In this document: positions 1 through 8,503 of the stretch, piece by piece
How positions within the stretch are numbered: position 1 is the stretch's first letter
Layout of the letters: each line of letters begins with the position of its first letter
Assembly (NCBI RefSeq): GCF_017357385.1
Contig: NZ_CP071633.1
Coordinates: 62,001-126,000 of the forward strand
Length of the DNA: 64,000 nt
Source of the DNA: Rhizobium sp. NZLR1
GTDB lineage: Bacteria; Pseudomonadota; Alphaproteobacteria; Rhizobiales; Rhizobiaceae
Reading direction: 5' to 3'
The notes under the pieces: model-generated
The model's database searches: none
What the model was told of the DNA's origin: nothing
The model's input: only the letters and a program-made list of their open reading frames with translations
Program-made: the position numbers and the translations under genes

Positions 1-1
1 G

Positions 2-718
2 CATGATTATGCCTCCGATTCCAAGACGGTCATCGGCTATGACGTCGATCTAGCGCAGGCCATCGCCGACAGCCTCGGCCTGAAGCTGGAACTGGTTTCC
101 GTTGCCTGGGCCGAGTGGCCGCTGGGACTGACGTCGGGCAAGTTCGACGCGGTGATCTCGAACGTGACCGTCACGGAAGAGCGCAAGCAGAAATTCGACT
201 TTTCGACCTACCGCAAGGACGAGCTTGGCTTCTACGTCAAGGCCGACAGCCCGATTACGGCGCTCAAGCAGCCGAAGGATATTGCCGGCCTGAAGGTCAT
301 CACCGATGCCGGAACCAACCAGGAGAAGATCCTGCTGGAATGGGACCGCGAGAACGTCGCGGCCGGCCTAAAGCCGATCGAGGTGCAATATTATGACGAC
401 GACGCGGTCAAGGATCTCGCCGTCCAGTCCGGCAGAGCCGACGCGGTCTTCAGCGTCAACGCGACGCAGGCCTACTCGGCGGGCATCAATGGCAAGACCA
501 AGCTCGTCGGCACCGTCAGCGGCGGTTGGCCGATCACTGCCGAGATTGCGGTCACGACGCGCAAAGGCAGCGGTCTGGCGGCTCCCTTGACCGATGTTGT
601 CAACGACCTGATCGCCAGCGGAGCCTACAAGAAGATCCTCGATACCTGGAATCTTGGCCCCGAGGCGATCGACCAAGCAAAGACCAATCCTCCCGGCCTG
701 CCGAAGAGCGGCTCCTGA
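2..718 (+). CDS. ABC transporter substrate-binding protein, family 3 (5' truncated by window edge)
   Basis: Periplasmic solute-binding protein of the amino-acid type (SBP_bac_3 fold). The reading frame is open from base 2, so the signal peptide and N-terminus lie outside the window; 238 residues remain. Family hallmarks visible are GYDVDLAQAIA near the start and the DAVISN...T..R...FDFSTY stretch around residues 50-70. It ends with TNPPGLPK, shared with the next gene, which is clearly a tandem paralogue. The ligand is unknown. The neighbouring flavin-dependent monooxygenase, FMN reductase and tauABC suggest a sulfur-containing solute, but that is inference. Permease partners are not downstream and may lie upstream of the window. 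Confidence 0.85.
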   Translation, partial: HDYASDSKTVIGYDVDLAQAIADSLGLKLELVSVAWAEWPLGLTSGKFDAVISNVTVTEERKQKFDFSTYRKDELGFYVKADSPITALKQPKDIAGLKVITDAGTNQEKILLEWDRENVAAGLKPIEVQYYDDDAVKDLAVQSGRADAVFSVNATQAYSAGINGKTKLVGTVSGGWPITAEIAVTTRKGSGLAAPLTDVVNDLIASGAYKKILDTWNLGPEAIDQAKTNPPGLPKSGS

Positions 719-790
719 CATTGCCCGACGGGCTGGCGTTCAAACGCCGGTCCGCCGCTGCTTCTCAATGCAAACGGAGAGATATCGAAC

Positions 791-1729
791 GTGACGATTT
801 TTTCGACAATCCGCGCCTTGCTGCTTGCGGCGCTGACGTCTGCCTTGGCCGGCTTCGGGGCGGCCCATTCAGCCGACGATTTCGACCTCCGGCCGCAACA
901 GCCGGGCAGGCTGCATGCCGCCAGGAACGAGGCGGCGATCACCGCGATCCCGAAGCACTTCAAGTTCGTCACGCCAGGCAAGTTCACCATCGCCGTCAGC
1001 CCCGGCGGTGCTCCGCTTGGCACCTATGCCACCGACGCCAAAACCGTAGTTGGGGCAGATCCCGACTATGCCTATGCCATCGCCGACAGCCTTGGCCTGA
1101 CGCTGGAAATCGTGCCCGTCGCCTGGATCGACTGGCCGCTCGGCCTCACCTCGGGCAAGTATGATGCCGTCATCTCCAATGTCGGGGTCACCGAGCAGCG
1201 CAAGGAGAAGTTCGATTTCTCCACCTACCGCCAGGGACTGCACGGTTTTTTCGTGAAATCCGACAACCCGGTCATCTCAATCAAGGAACCCAGGGATGCG
1301 GCGGGCCTCAGGATCATCGTCGGTGCCGGCACCAACCAGGAGCGCATTCTACTGAAATGGAGCGACGAGGATGTCACCGCGGGGCTGAAGCCGATCGAAC
1401 TGCAATATTACGACGACGAGGCGGCAAGCCTTCTCGCACTGCGTTCCGGCCGGGCCGATGTCATCGTCCAGCCGCACGCCCAGCTCGTCTTCATCGCCGC
1501 GCGCGACAAGAACATCAAGCGCGTCGGCACGCTGAGCGCCGGATGGCCTGATCGTTCCGACGTCGCGATCACCACCCGCAAGGGAAGCGGGCTCGCCGAT
1601 GCGCTGACCGTTGCCACCAATGGCCTGATCAACAACGGCACCTACGCCAAAATCCTCGACCACTGGCATCTCTCCGAGGAAGCCCTGCCGGCATCCGAGA
1701 CCAACCCGCCCGGCCTTCCAAAATATTGA
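791..1729 (+). CDS. ABC transporter substrate-binding protein, family 3 (tandem paralogue)
   Basis: 312-residue periplasmic binding protein. The ATG at 791 follows an AGGAGAG-like element, and the first ~29 residues form a classic Sec signal peptide (hydrophobic LLLAALTSALAGF, then AAHSA). The mature part aligns end to end with the preceding truncated gene, with well over half of residues identical, including LTSGK.DAVISN and the C-terminal TNPPGLPK. The 72-bp gap between the two argues for co-transcription. The family binds polar amino acids or related amphipathic compounds. Divergence is concentrated around residues 215-260, which may alter ligand choice. Ligand not assignable from sequence alone. 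Confidence 0.88.
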   Translation: MTIFSTIRALLLAALTSALAGFGAAHSADDFDLRPQQPGRLHAARNEAAITAIPKHFKFVTPGKFTIAVSPGGAPLGTYATDAKTVVGADPDYAYAIADSLGLTLEIVPVAWIDWPLGLTSGKYDAVISNVGVTEQRKEKFDFSTYRQGLHGFFVKSDNPVISIKEPRDAAGLRIIVGAGTNQERILLKWSDEDVTAGLKPIELQYYDDEAASLLALRSGRADVIVQPHAQLVFIAARDKNIKRVGTLSAGWPDRSDVAITTRKGSGLADALTVATNGLINNGTYAKILDHWHLSEEALPASETNPPGLPKY

Positions 1730-1758
1730 TATCGGATAGCACCTGTGGAAGGGACGAC

Positions 1759-2789
1759 ATGAGCCCCGGCAATATATCCATCAGCCATATAGGCTTCCTC
1801 ACTCCCGGCAACTATATCGCCGACGATCCGTTGTCGGGATTGGAGCAGACGCTCCAGCAACTGCAATATGGCGAGGAGTTGGGCTTCGACAGTGCCTGGG
1901 TCCGCCAGCGGCATCTTGAGCCGGGCATCTCTTCCGCCAGCGCCTTCCTGGCGGCGGCGACCCAGCGAACCAGCCGGATCGAACTCGGAACCGCGGTCAT
2001 TCCGATCGGCTATGAAAGCCCCTACCGGCTGGCCGAAGATCTCGCCACCGTCGATATTCTGTCGCGCGGCCGGCTGAATATCGGCGTCAGCGCCGGCCGG
2101 CCGCTGCATGCCGACCTGATTGCCCCGCTCGTGTTCGACGGTGACTGGACGGGCTACGATTTCTCGCATGATCGCGTGCTGCGCTTTGCCGACAATCTGC
2201 GCGGCACTTATCTCGGCGACGAGCAGACTTTCATCAAAACGCCTTTCGGGCAGCAGCGGCCGCGCCTGCAGCCCTATGCCAAGGGCCTGATTGACCGGCT
2301 GGTATGGCGGCGGGTCGCAACGCTCGGCCGAGTGGGCCGGCCGCAACGGCTTCAACCTGTTGACCGGCAACGTGATAACGGGTGAGGGGACGGATGATTT
2401 CTTCGTCGCTCAATCCAGATTGATCAAACCCATCGCGCCGCCGGAACCGCGCGGCGCGTCGCGCTCGCCGCGTCATCGTGCCTTTCGACAATGCCGACGC
2501 GGTCACGCGCCGCCGCTACCGGGATTATGCCGAGGGCCGCCATGAACGGACGCTTTCGCCCCAGGGCGAACGGCGGACCTTGTTCGCCCGCGATGTCATC
2601 GGCACGTCGGACGAGATATTGGAGCAGCTTTTCGCCGATCCGATCCTGCCTGACGTCGGCGAGTTGCGGCTGGAGCTTCCTTACGAGTTCGAGCACGAGG
2701 AATATCGCCAGATCCTCCACGACTTCGTGACAACAATCGCATCGGAACTCGGATGGAAAGCGCAGCCGGAAATTCAGGCCGCTTCCTGA
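1759..2789 (+). pseudogene. LLM-class flavin-dependent oxidoreductase, multiply frameshifted
   Basis: A luciferase-like monooxygenase of about 340 residues would be encoded if the reading frame were continuous. The ATG at 1759 opens frame 1 (SHIGFLTPGNY...). Homologous reading then continues in frame 2 from about 2290 (YGGGSQRSAEWAGRNGF), returns to frame 1 near 2427 (THRAAGTARRVALA) and moves to frame 3 near 2470 (VIVPFDNADA...), ending at 2789. Three disruptions make sequencing error unlikely as the only cause and indicate a decayed gene. The family uses reduced FMN, here plausibly from the FMN reductase at 3561, to oxidise organosulfur or other small substrates. The translated N-terminal piece would lack half the TIM barrel. 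Confidence 0.85.
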
Positions 2790-2849
2790 AGGCCATCGAG
2801 CCGATGCCCTATTCGACGCCAGAACGATCATCTACGAGGAACGCCATCA

Positions 2850-3446
2850 GTGGCCAGAACGATAGAATACTTCTTTTCGATTGGGTCCCCCTGGTCCTAC
2901 ATCGGCTTCGACGCCTTCACCGAACTTGCCGCAGAGAACGACGTCGTCATCACGCCCTATCTGACGACGGTGGTCGAGGAAAATGGTGGCATCTTCTCAC
3001 GCAACCGTCCGGAGATCCGGCGCGCCTACTGGACGCGGGACCTCAAACGCTGGGCGCGCGTGCGCGGCAAGGATTTGCGGCTCGAACATCGCCCGGAGCT
3101 CAGCGATCCGACGCCGGCCTCCCTCTTCGTGATTGCCGCCTATCTCGACGGGCAAGATTGGATCGGCGTTACCAGGGCCTTGCAGCATGCCTTCTGGAGC
3201 GAGGCGAGAGATATCGGCAAGCCCGATGTGCGCGAGGCGATCGTTGCCGCAGCGGGTTTCGATGGCGCAGCGCTTCTCCGGCGGCAAGCCGACGACGATG
3301 TCCAGAATAAATGGTCGGCAGACCGCGTGCATGCGCGCGACAGCGGCGTCTTCGGCTTTCCCACCTATGTCTATCATCGCGAGATTTACTGGGGGCAGGA
3401 CAATTTGCCTTTCCTCGAACGTCATCTTCGCGGCGACAGGCCTTAG
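2850..3446 (+). CDS. DsbA-family / 2-hydroxychromene-2-carboxylate isomerase-like protein
   Basis: 198-residue thioredoxin-fold protein of the DSBA-like (kappa-class GST / HCCA isomerase) type. The N-terminal FFSIGSPWSYIG carries the Ser-Pro-Trp in place of a CxxC pair, as in HCCA isomerases, and the C-terminal GVFGFPTYVY contains the family cis-Pro. The GTG start at 2850 is chosen because GAGGA lies 9 nt upstream and the conserved beta strand begins at residue 5. It follows a decayed flavin monooxygenase and precedes an FMN reductase, so it may take part in glutathione-dependent processing of an organosulfur or aromatic compound. The substrate is not known. Confidence 0.8.
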   Translation: MARTIEYFFSIGSPWSYIGFDAFTELAAENDVVITPYLTTVVEENGGIFSRNRPEIRRAYWTRDLKRWARVRGKDLRLEHRPELSDPTPASLFVIAAYLDGQDWIGVTRALQHAFWSEARDIGKPDVREAIVAAAGFDGAALLRRQADDDVQNKWSADRVHARDSGVFGFPTYVYHREIYWGQDNLPFLERHLRGDRP

Positions 3447-3560
3447 GTTGGATCATCAAGACGAATGTTTTTTCAACCGAACGCCGAACGAGAGACGCCC
3501 ATTCCTTTAATCCAGTAATTTTATAGACAATATTTGAAGCAACCATAGAGAGGAAAAACC

Positions 3561-4121
3561 ATGTCAGGTTTCAAACTCGTCGGCATCGCCGGCAGCTTCA
3601 ACCGTCCGTCGAAGACACTGGCACTTGTTCGGCATGTCGCCGACCGCGCGAGCCTCCGATACGGCTTTGCGAGCAAGACCTATGATCTGCACGATCTTGG
3701 TCCGTCGCTCGGCCGCGCCTTGTGGCGCAAGGACCTCGACGAGCAAGCCAGGCGTGTCGTCGACGAGATCGTCAAGGCCGATGCTTTGATTATCGGCTCG
3801 CCGACCTACAAGGGTTCCTATCCCGGTCTGTTCAAACACCTGATCGATCTGATCGACCCGCAGGAACTTCGGGGCAAGCCGATCATCATCACGGCGACGG
3901 GTGGCGGCGACCGACATGCATTGATGGTCGAGCATCAACTTCGGCCGCTGTTCGGTTTTTTCATGTCCCATACGCTGCCGACGGCTGTTTATGCGTCCGA
4001 TCGCGATTTCGCGGATTACGCGGTCTCATCAGAAGCGCTTTCGAGCCGCATCGGCGAAGTCATCGGCGAATTGGCAGCCTTCTTTCCTGAAGCAAGACCG
4101 GTAATAGCGGCCGCCCAATAG
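3561..4121 (+). CDS. NADPH-dependent FMN reductase (SsuE/MsuE-like)
   Basis: 186-residue flavodoxin-fold reductase that supplies FMNH2 to two-component monooxygenases. N-terminal GIAGSFNRPSKT is the phosphate-binding loop, and GSPTYKGSYPGLFKHLIDL (about residues 77-95) is the diagnostic SsuE/MsuE motif. The ATG at 3561 has a GAGAGGA ribosome-binding site 8-12 nt upstream. The most likely original partner is the luciferase-like monooxygenase at 1759, now frameshifted, so this reductase may be orphaned or may serve another oxygenase. The 114-bp leader contains an AT-rich stretch that could hold its own promoter. Family assignment is firm; the exact sulfonate pathway is inferred. Confidence 0.87.
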   Translation: MSGFKLVGIAGSFNRPSKTLALVRHVADRASLRYGFASKTYDLHDLGPSLGRALWRKDLDEQARRVVDEIVKADALIIGSPTYKGSYPGLFKHLIDLIDPQELRGKPIIITATGGGDRHALMVEHQLRPLFGFFMSHTLPTAVYASDRDFADYAVSSEALSSRIGEVIGELAAFFPEARPVIAAAQ

Positions 4122-4156
4122 GGATCGTTCCCATGGTTCGATCTCGGGAGGCCACG

Positions 4157-4330
4157 ATGAACGATACGGAAAGACCGGGGGCAAGCGAGCAAATCTGGAG
4201 CGTATTCGAATTTGCTCGGCGATATCGCCTCGCCAAACGTGAAGAGAATCGCCTGCTGATGCTCTACGGACCAACAGCATCGCTTCGCGATCTGCTCGCC
4301 AATGCGCGACGTCATTCGCTGATTTCCTAA
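4157..4330 (+). CDS. Small hypothetical protein (57 aa)
   Basis: A short ORF starting at an ATG preceded by GGGAGG (4146-4151), encoding MNDTERPGASEQIW... and ending HSLIS. It is rich in Arg and Leu, is predicted soluble and helical, and has no recognisable motif. It begins 35 bp after the FMN reductase and is followed by three further small genes with good ribosome-binding sites, so it probably belongs to one transcript running to about 5573. I do not recognise the family. The support for coding is the ribosome-binding site, codon bias typical of the region and its place in a tightly packed unit. Confidence 0.55.
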   Translation: MNDTERPGASEQIWSVFEFARRYRLAKREENRLLMLYGPTASLRDLLANARRHSLIS

Positions 4331-4362
4331 CCGCGGAAGATGGTTCCAGACAGGAGGTTCGC

Positions 4363-4527
4363 ATGAAACTTGATTTCCATTTCTGGCTGAGGCGCACGAT
4401 CGGCCGCCTCCCCGAGCCTAAGGCGCGGGAGCCCGTAAACGCATTCTCCCGGGACGAAGAGCGGGACCGGTCGGCGCACGAATACGAGCTTCACTATTGG
4501 GGCGCGATGCCCGGACTTTGGTATTGA
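4363..4527 (+). CDS. Small hypothetical protein (54 aa)
   Basis: ATG at 4363 follows a near-perfect Shine-Dalgarno (CAGGAGG, 4351-4357), and the frame runs 54 codons to TGA at 4525-4527. The product begins MKLDFHFWLRR and ends HYWGAMPGLWY. It is basic at the N-terminus and aromatic-rich at the C-terminus, and resembles short uncharacterised rhizobial proteins. No signal peptide or convincing membrane helix is seen. It lies 32 bp after the 57-aa gene and 13 bp before the 49-aa gene, consistent with a polycistron of micro-proteins. Function unknown; the coding call rests mainly on the ribosome-binding site and spacing. Confidence 0.5.
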   Translation: MKLDFHFWLRRTIGRLPEPKAREPVNAFSRDEERDRSAHEYELHYWGAMPGLWY

Positions 4528-4540
4528 GGAGGGTGGTGTA

Positions 4541-4690
4541 ATGGCAATCGTCATTGAGACCGGCTTCCGTCGGCCCGATAAGGGAAGAGCAACGGGCAGC
4601 GTCATCTCGCAGTTCAGGCATGCGGCAGGGATCCGCACGGTCGTCAGTTCCTTCACCTTCCTGTTCGCCCTGGTGATCGGGTTGATCTGA
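4541..4690 (+). CDS. Small membrane protein (49 aa)
   Basis: ATG at 4541 follows GAGGAGGGTGG, and the ORF ends in a TGATG junction, its stop sharing one base with the start of the hydrolase at 4690. The C-terminal half (IRTVVSSFTFLFALVIGLI) forms one hydrophobic helix long enough to cross the membrane, while the first 30 residues are polar and basic, suggesting a tail-anchored protein. The one-base overlap implies translational coupling with the hydrolase. Not a recognised family. Confidence 0.5.
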   Translation: MAIVIETGFRRPDKGRATGSVISQFRHAAGIRTVVSSFTFLFALVIGLI

Positions 4691-5253
4691 TGAGCGACGT
4701 TCTTATTCTTCCAGGACTTTTCGGCTCGGGAGAGGGGCATTGGCAACAGCACTGGCTACAGGATCAGCCGGGCAGTTGTTGCGTCGTCCAGGATGACTGG
4801 GATCATCCGGACCTCGACAACTGGCTGCCGCGGCTGGAAGGCGCGCTTGAAGAGGCCGGTGAGGCATATCTGGTTGCCCATAGTCTTGGATGCCTGCTCG
4901 CCGCAAGGCTGGCCGGGCGAAGCGCTGCCCGGCGCGTGAAAGGGGCATTGCTCGTTGCGCCATGCGATCTGCCGGTCACGGAAATTCTGCATCCGGGGCA
5001 TATCGCCTTCGACGGCATGCCGACGGCGCCGCTGCCGTTTCCGAGCATCGTCGTCGGCAGCATGAACGACGCCTACATGACGGTCGATCGGCTGACCCTT
5101 TTCGGCCGGCTGTGGAAGGCCGAAACCAGGAATATCGGCCTTGCCGGGCACATCAATATCGCCAGTGGTTTTGGCCGCTGGCGTAACGGCTATCGGCTGC
5201 TGGATGCCTTGACGGCGCGCATCGTTTCCGCGCGGCCGGCTTTTGCGATGTGA
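4690..5253 (+). CDS. RBBP9/YdeN-family serine hydrolase
   Basis: 187-residue alpha/beta hydrolase. The start MSDVLILPGLFGSGEGHWQ matches the family opening (LPG...GS...HW), and VAHSLGCLLAARL contains the nucleophile-elbow serine near residue 67. The C-terminal GLAGHINIASGFG supplies the catalytic histidine. Length matches the YdeN/RBBP9 family (about 180-190). Substrates are unknown for most members. It starts inside the stop codon of the 49-aa membrane protein, which implies translational coupling. Cytoplasmic; no signal peptide. Confidence 0.8.
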   Translation: MSDVLILPGLFGSGEGHWQQHWLQDQPGSCCVVQDDWDHPDLDNWLPRLEGALEEAGEAYLVAHSLGCLLAARLAGRSAARRVKGALLVAPCDLPVTEILHPGHIAFDGMPTAPLPFPSIVVGSMNDAYMTVDRLTLFGRLWKAETRNIGLAGHINIASGFGRWRNGYRLLDALTARIVSARPAFAM

Positions 5254-5264
5254 ATGGAGGCGGA

Positions 5265-5573
5265 ATGTCGGACATTGTCGATGATCTCCTGCGCCTCAGC
5301 GAAGATCCGAATAGCGACCCTAAAAGTAGGCGCCGGCAAACCATGGAGCGTTTGGTGCAGACGCTGCTCACCATGGCCGATGCCGAAATTGGGCCGGAAG
5401 AGGCGCAACATCGCCATTCGATCATCCATTTAACGACGATTATCGGCGACATGACGGGCACGATCGCGGAGGCCGACGATCCGACATTTGCGGCGATCGT
5501 CAGGGAGGCGGCGGTGCTGATCCGCAGCCTGCAGCGGCGTCAGGCCGATGCGGCCAGATTTACGGTGCATTGA
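5265..5573 (+). CDS. Hypothetical protein (102 aa)
   Basis: Starts at the ATG at 5265, placed by GGAGGCGG (5254-5261), rather than at the ATG overlapping the previous stop. The product (MSDIVDDLLRLSEDPN...) is mostly helical and acidic, with Arg/Gln-rich segments near the end, and has no known motif, signal peptide or membrane helix. It is the last gene of the small-gene cluster and converges on tauC, whose stop lies 7 bp downstream on the other strand. Function unknown. Confidence 0.6.
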   Translation: MSDIVDDLLRLSEDPNSDPKSRRRQTMERLVQTLLTMADAEIGPEEAQHRHSIIHLTTIIGDMTGTIAEADDPTFAAIVREAAVLIRSLQRRQADAARFTVH

Positions 5574-5579
5574 TCCTCC

Positions 5580-6434
5580 TCAGAGCTTGCCTTTCCAGGG
5601 CAGGAGGAATGCCTCCAGAAAGCGGAGGGCGGCCGAGAAGGTGAAGGCGCAGATCGCGATGATGCCGATGCCGACGAAGACGACGTCGGTCGCCAGGAAC
5701 TGCGACGCCGACATGATCATGAAACCGATCCCGCGCGTAGACGCGATCAGTTCGGCGGCGACCAGCGTGCCCCAGCCGACGCCAAGCGCAATGCGGATGC
5801 CCGTAAGGATCTCGGGCAGGGCGGAGGGAAAGACGATATCGATGAAAAGCTGCAGCCGGCTCGCGCCCAGCGAACGGGCGGCATTGACCCGCTCGATCGG
5901 CAGTGACCGAACGCCCGCCTGGGCCGAGAGGCAGATCGGTGCGAACATCGCAAGCACGAGCAGCGTGATCTTCGACGTTTCGCCAATGCCGAGCCAGATG
6001 ATCATCAGCGGCAGGTAGGAGAGGGGCGGAAGCGGCCAGTAGAACTCGATCGGCGCGTCGAGCACACCTTTCGCCCAGCGGTTCAGGCCCATGAGCAATC
6101 CGAGCGGAATGCCGACGGAGATGGCGACGAGGGCTGCGGCCACGATGCGGAACAGGCTTGCAAAGACATGTTCGGACAGCGACGCGCCGGCATAACCGTC
6201 GCGATAGATGACGCCGATCTGCGTCAGCACCTCATCCGGACGCGGCAGGAACAGGTGTGGTACGACACCGAGCGTGGACACAAGCCACCACAGCAGCAGT
6301 ATCGCCAGGGCGGCGGCAATGCTGACGGCCACAGTCGATTTCTCACCGGCGCCGAAGCTTGCCATTTTCACCAGCTTGACCTGGCGGTCTTCTACATCAG
6401 CCGCAATCGGCGGAGCCTGGACGATATCGCTCAT
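5580..6434 (-). CDS. tauC: Taurine/aliphatic sulfonate ABC transporter permease
   Basis: 284-residue inner-membrane permease of the TauC/SsuC family. About six transmembrane helices are predicted, with the EAA-type loop [24 protein letters not shown] near residues 185-208, which docks on the ATPase. The opening [12 protein letters not shown] is typical of sulfonate/nitrate permeases. Its start overlaps the tauB stop by ATGA, so the two are translationally coupled. With tauB and tauA upstream on the same strand it forms a complete importer. No tauD dioxygenase is present next to it, so the desulfonating enzyme must be elsewhere. Confidence 0.88.
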   Translation of the reverse strand: MSDIVQAPPIAADVEDRQVKLVKMASFGAGEKSTVAVSIAAALAILLLWWLVSTLGVVPHLFLPRPDEVLTQIGVIYRDGYAGASLSEHVFASLFRIVAAALVAISVGIPLGLLMGLNRWAKGVLDAPIEFYWPLPPLSYLPLMIIWLGIGETSKITLLVLAMFAPICLSAQAGVRSLPIERVNAARSLGASRLQLFIDIVFPSALPEILTGIRIALGVGWGTLVAAELIASTRGIGFMIMSASQFLATDVVFVGIGIIAICAFTFSAALRFLEAFLLPWKGKL

Positions 6435-7219
6435 GCGGCGCTCCTGAGGTCTTCGGTGCTGTGCAGAATGGCGCGGATTTCCTCGCGCAGCTCGGCAAAT
6501 TGCGGCGACGCCTTGATCGATCTTGCATCGCCGGTTTCGGCGAAGCGGCGGATGAAATCGAGATCGAAGCGCGCCACGACGCGCCCTGGCCGAGGCGACA
6601 TGACCAGGACCTGCGTGCCCAGGAACAAGGCCTCTTCGATCGAGTGGGTGATGAAGAAAACCTTCTTTGCCGTTTTATCCCAAATGGAAACCAGCAGTTC
6701 CTGCATCTGCTCGCGTGTCAGGCTGTCAAGCGCGCCGAACGGTTCGTCCATCAGCAGGATGTCGGGATTTGTCGCGAGAGCTCGGGCGATGCCGACCCGC
6801 TGGCGCATGCCGCCCGACAGCTCGTAGGGAAAGGCGCCGGCGAATTCGTCGAGGCCGACGAGCCGGAGCAGCTCGAGGGCGCGCGTTCGGCGCTCCTTCC
6901 GATTTATGCCGGCGAATTTTAGGCCGAGGGCGACGTTGTCGGCCACCGATTTCCAGGGCAGCAGCGCATCTTTCTGAAAGACGACGCCGCGATCGGCACC
7001 TGGCCGTTCGACCGCGCGGCCGTCGAGCGTGATCCGGCCATCGGAAAGCGGAAGGAAGCCGGCAATCGCGTTGAGAAGAGTTGATTTGCCGCATCCCGAG
7101 GCGCCGAGCGCGACGACGAAACCACGTTCGGGAATATCGAAGGAAACGCGGTCGAGCGCGTGAACGGTCCGCCCATCGCGGGCTGCGAAGAAAACGCTGG
7201 CGTGATCGACTTTAAGCAT
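6431..7219 (-). CDS. tauB: Taurine ABC transporter ATP-binding protein
   Basis: 262-residue ATPase. Walker A is GASGCGKS (residues 39-46), the ABC signature is LSGGM (134-138) and Walker B is ILLMDEP (154-160), followed by FGALD. I start it at the ATG at 7219 (MLKVDHAS...), because the family begins just before the first beta strand and the longer open frame upstream would run through the intercistronic hairpin. It couples ATP hydrolysis to sulfonate import through TauC. It ends in ATGA overlap with tauC. Confidence 0.88.
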   Translation of the reverse strand: MLKVDHASVFFAARDGRTVHALDRVSFDIPERGFVVALGASGCGKSTLLNAIAGFLPLSDGRITLDGRAVERPGADRGVVFQKDALLPWKSVADNVALGLKFAGINRKERRTRALELLRLVGLDEFAGAFPYELSGGMRQRVGIARALATNPDILLMDEPFGALDSLTREQMQELLVSIWDKTAKKVFFITHSIEEALFLGTQVLVMSPRPGRVVARFDLDFIRRFAETGDARSIKASPQFAELREEIRAILHSTEDLRSAA

Positions 7220-7237
7220 GGTGCCACTCGCAGTTTC

Positions 7238-7268
7238 GACGCCGGCGCGCGACCTTCGCGCCGGCGTC
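7238..7268 (-). promoter_or_regulatory. Intercistronic stem-loop between tauA and tauB
   Basis: A perfect 12-bp inverted repeat, GACGCCGGCGCG (7238-7249) and CGCGCCGGCGTC (7257-7268), with a 7-nt loop lies between the tauA stop and the tauB start. No T-run follows, so it is not a simple terminator. It is placed where a hairpin would protect the binding-protein mRNA from 3' exonucleases and lower permease/ATPase expression. Confidence 0.7.
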
Positions 7269-7276
7269 ATGGAGGA

Positions 7277-8290
7277 TCAGTTGCTGACGCCGGCAAGCGC
7301 GTCTGCGGTGACGAACGTGCCGTAATTTTCCAGCACGTCGGAGACTTTGCCCTGTTCCTTCAGGAACGATGCCGTGTCCTTGAGGATCTTTCCGGCACCC
7401 GCTTTCTCCCCGCCGCCGAGCCAGGCGTCTGATGCCTGGGCCTCGGGTGTCAGCAGCGTCAGGTTCTTCAGAGCCGAGGCCTGCTGCTCCGGCGTTCCGC
7501 CGAGAAGTTTGGAGAGCGACTTGGCATTGTCGCTGTCGGGACCCCAGGCGGCTTTGTCCGAGGCGAAGGACGCGTAGTATTTGTTGATGACCGAGGCGAA
7601 GCCCTTCAGGAATTCCGGGTTGTCGGCAGCAAACGCCGAGGTCGCAACCCAGGCCGAGAACGTCGGCGCACCCTTGTCCGCCACGTCTTTGGAGGTCACG
7701 AGAACCTTTCCGGTCTTCTTGAGTTCGGTCAGAGCCGGATCCCAAACGAAACCGCCGTCGATATCGCCGCGATTATAGCTCGCGACGATTTCGGGCTGAG
7801 GGATCGCGAAGACCTGAACGTCTTTCTCGGTTAGACCAAGCGATTTGACGAGCGCCAGCAGCTGATAGTGGTCCGTGGAAACAGGTGCGGCGGCAAGCTT
7901 CTTGCCCTTCAGATCGTTCAGGCTTTCGATGCCGGACCCGTTGCGGACGACGAGCGCCTCGTCGATGCCGGAGATGGACGCCAGGTAGAAGGCCTTGACC
8001 TCGAGCCCGCGCGATACCGCAGCCGCAAACGGACTGGAGCCGACATAGCCGACCTGGACGTCGCCTGAGGCAATAGCCGCAAAGATTTCGGCGCCCGAAT
8101 TGAACCTGCGGAAATCGATGTCGTATCCGGTATCCCTAGCGAATTCGCCGTTTGCGATCGCCACCGAAGACGGCAAGGCATCGGTTTGATAGCCGACGAC
8201 GACCTTTTTGTCCGCCGCCTCAGTGACGGCCGCCGTTGCCAGAGTGCCGACGCCGACGGCGATTGCGGCAACCAAATTTCTGAAATTCAT
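7277..8290 (-). CDS. tauA: Taurine ABC transporter substrate-binding protein
   Basis: 337-residue periplasmic binding protein. The first ~25 residues form a signal peptide (LVAAIAVGVGTLATAAVTEA). The mature region shows the TauA pattern: VVVGYQTDALPSSVAIANG, GDVQVGYVGSSPFAAAVSRG, and DGGFVWDPAL near residue 180, which is characteristic of taurine-binding proteins. It heads the tauABC unit, and its upstream region is shared with the divergent FAD protein at 8504. Expression is expected to respond to sulfur limitation, but no regulator gene is adjacent. Confidence 0.88.
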   Translation of the reverse strand: MNFRNLVAAIAVGVGTLATAAVTEAADKKVVVGYQTDALPSSVAIANGEFARDTGYDIDFRRFNSGAEIFAAIASGDVQVGYVGSSPFAAAVSRGLEVKAFYLASISGIDEALVVRNGSGIESLNDLKGKKLAAAPVSTDHYQLLALVKSLGLTEKDVQVFAIPQPEIVASYNRGDIDGGFVWDPALTELKKTGKVLVTSKDVADKGAPTFSAWVATSAFAADNPEFLKGFASVINKYYASFASDKAAWGPDSDNAKSLSKLLGGTPEQQASALKNLTLLTPEAQASDAWLGGGEKAGAGKILKDTASFLKEQGKVSDVLENYGTFVTADALAGVSN

Positions 8291-8503
8291 CTTGAGCCCC
8301 GTTGTTTGAGAGCCGATCGGCCCCTTGATTTCACCCTCAAAAGCCTAAGGTTGAGAATGGGCTGGCGGGAGAAATAACAAACTATATTTATAGACTATAC
8401 AGATAATTGTTTTCGCGATTCGGCCGCTTGTGCAATCTGCTGGACCGGCGAGTGGCGGCAGGGCCCGAATGACGAAAGATTACCAGGCTTCAGGGAGAAT
8501 GCG
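8291..8503. promoter_or_regulatory. Divergent intergenic region between tauA and the FAD/NAD(P) protein
   Basis: 213 bp between two divergent starts. A markedly AT-rich core at about 8376-8412 contains CTATATTTATAG, a near palindrome, followed by ACTATAC, in otherwise GC-rich sequence. This is the likely site of the tauA promoter and a regulator such as a CysB/Cbl-like LysR protein; the specific factor cannot be read from the sequence. Confidence 0.4.

Noticed and set aside
7238..7268. Rho-independent terminator after tauA
   Set aside because: Strong stem but no U-run, and tauB/tauC follow closely on the same strand.
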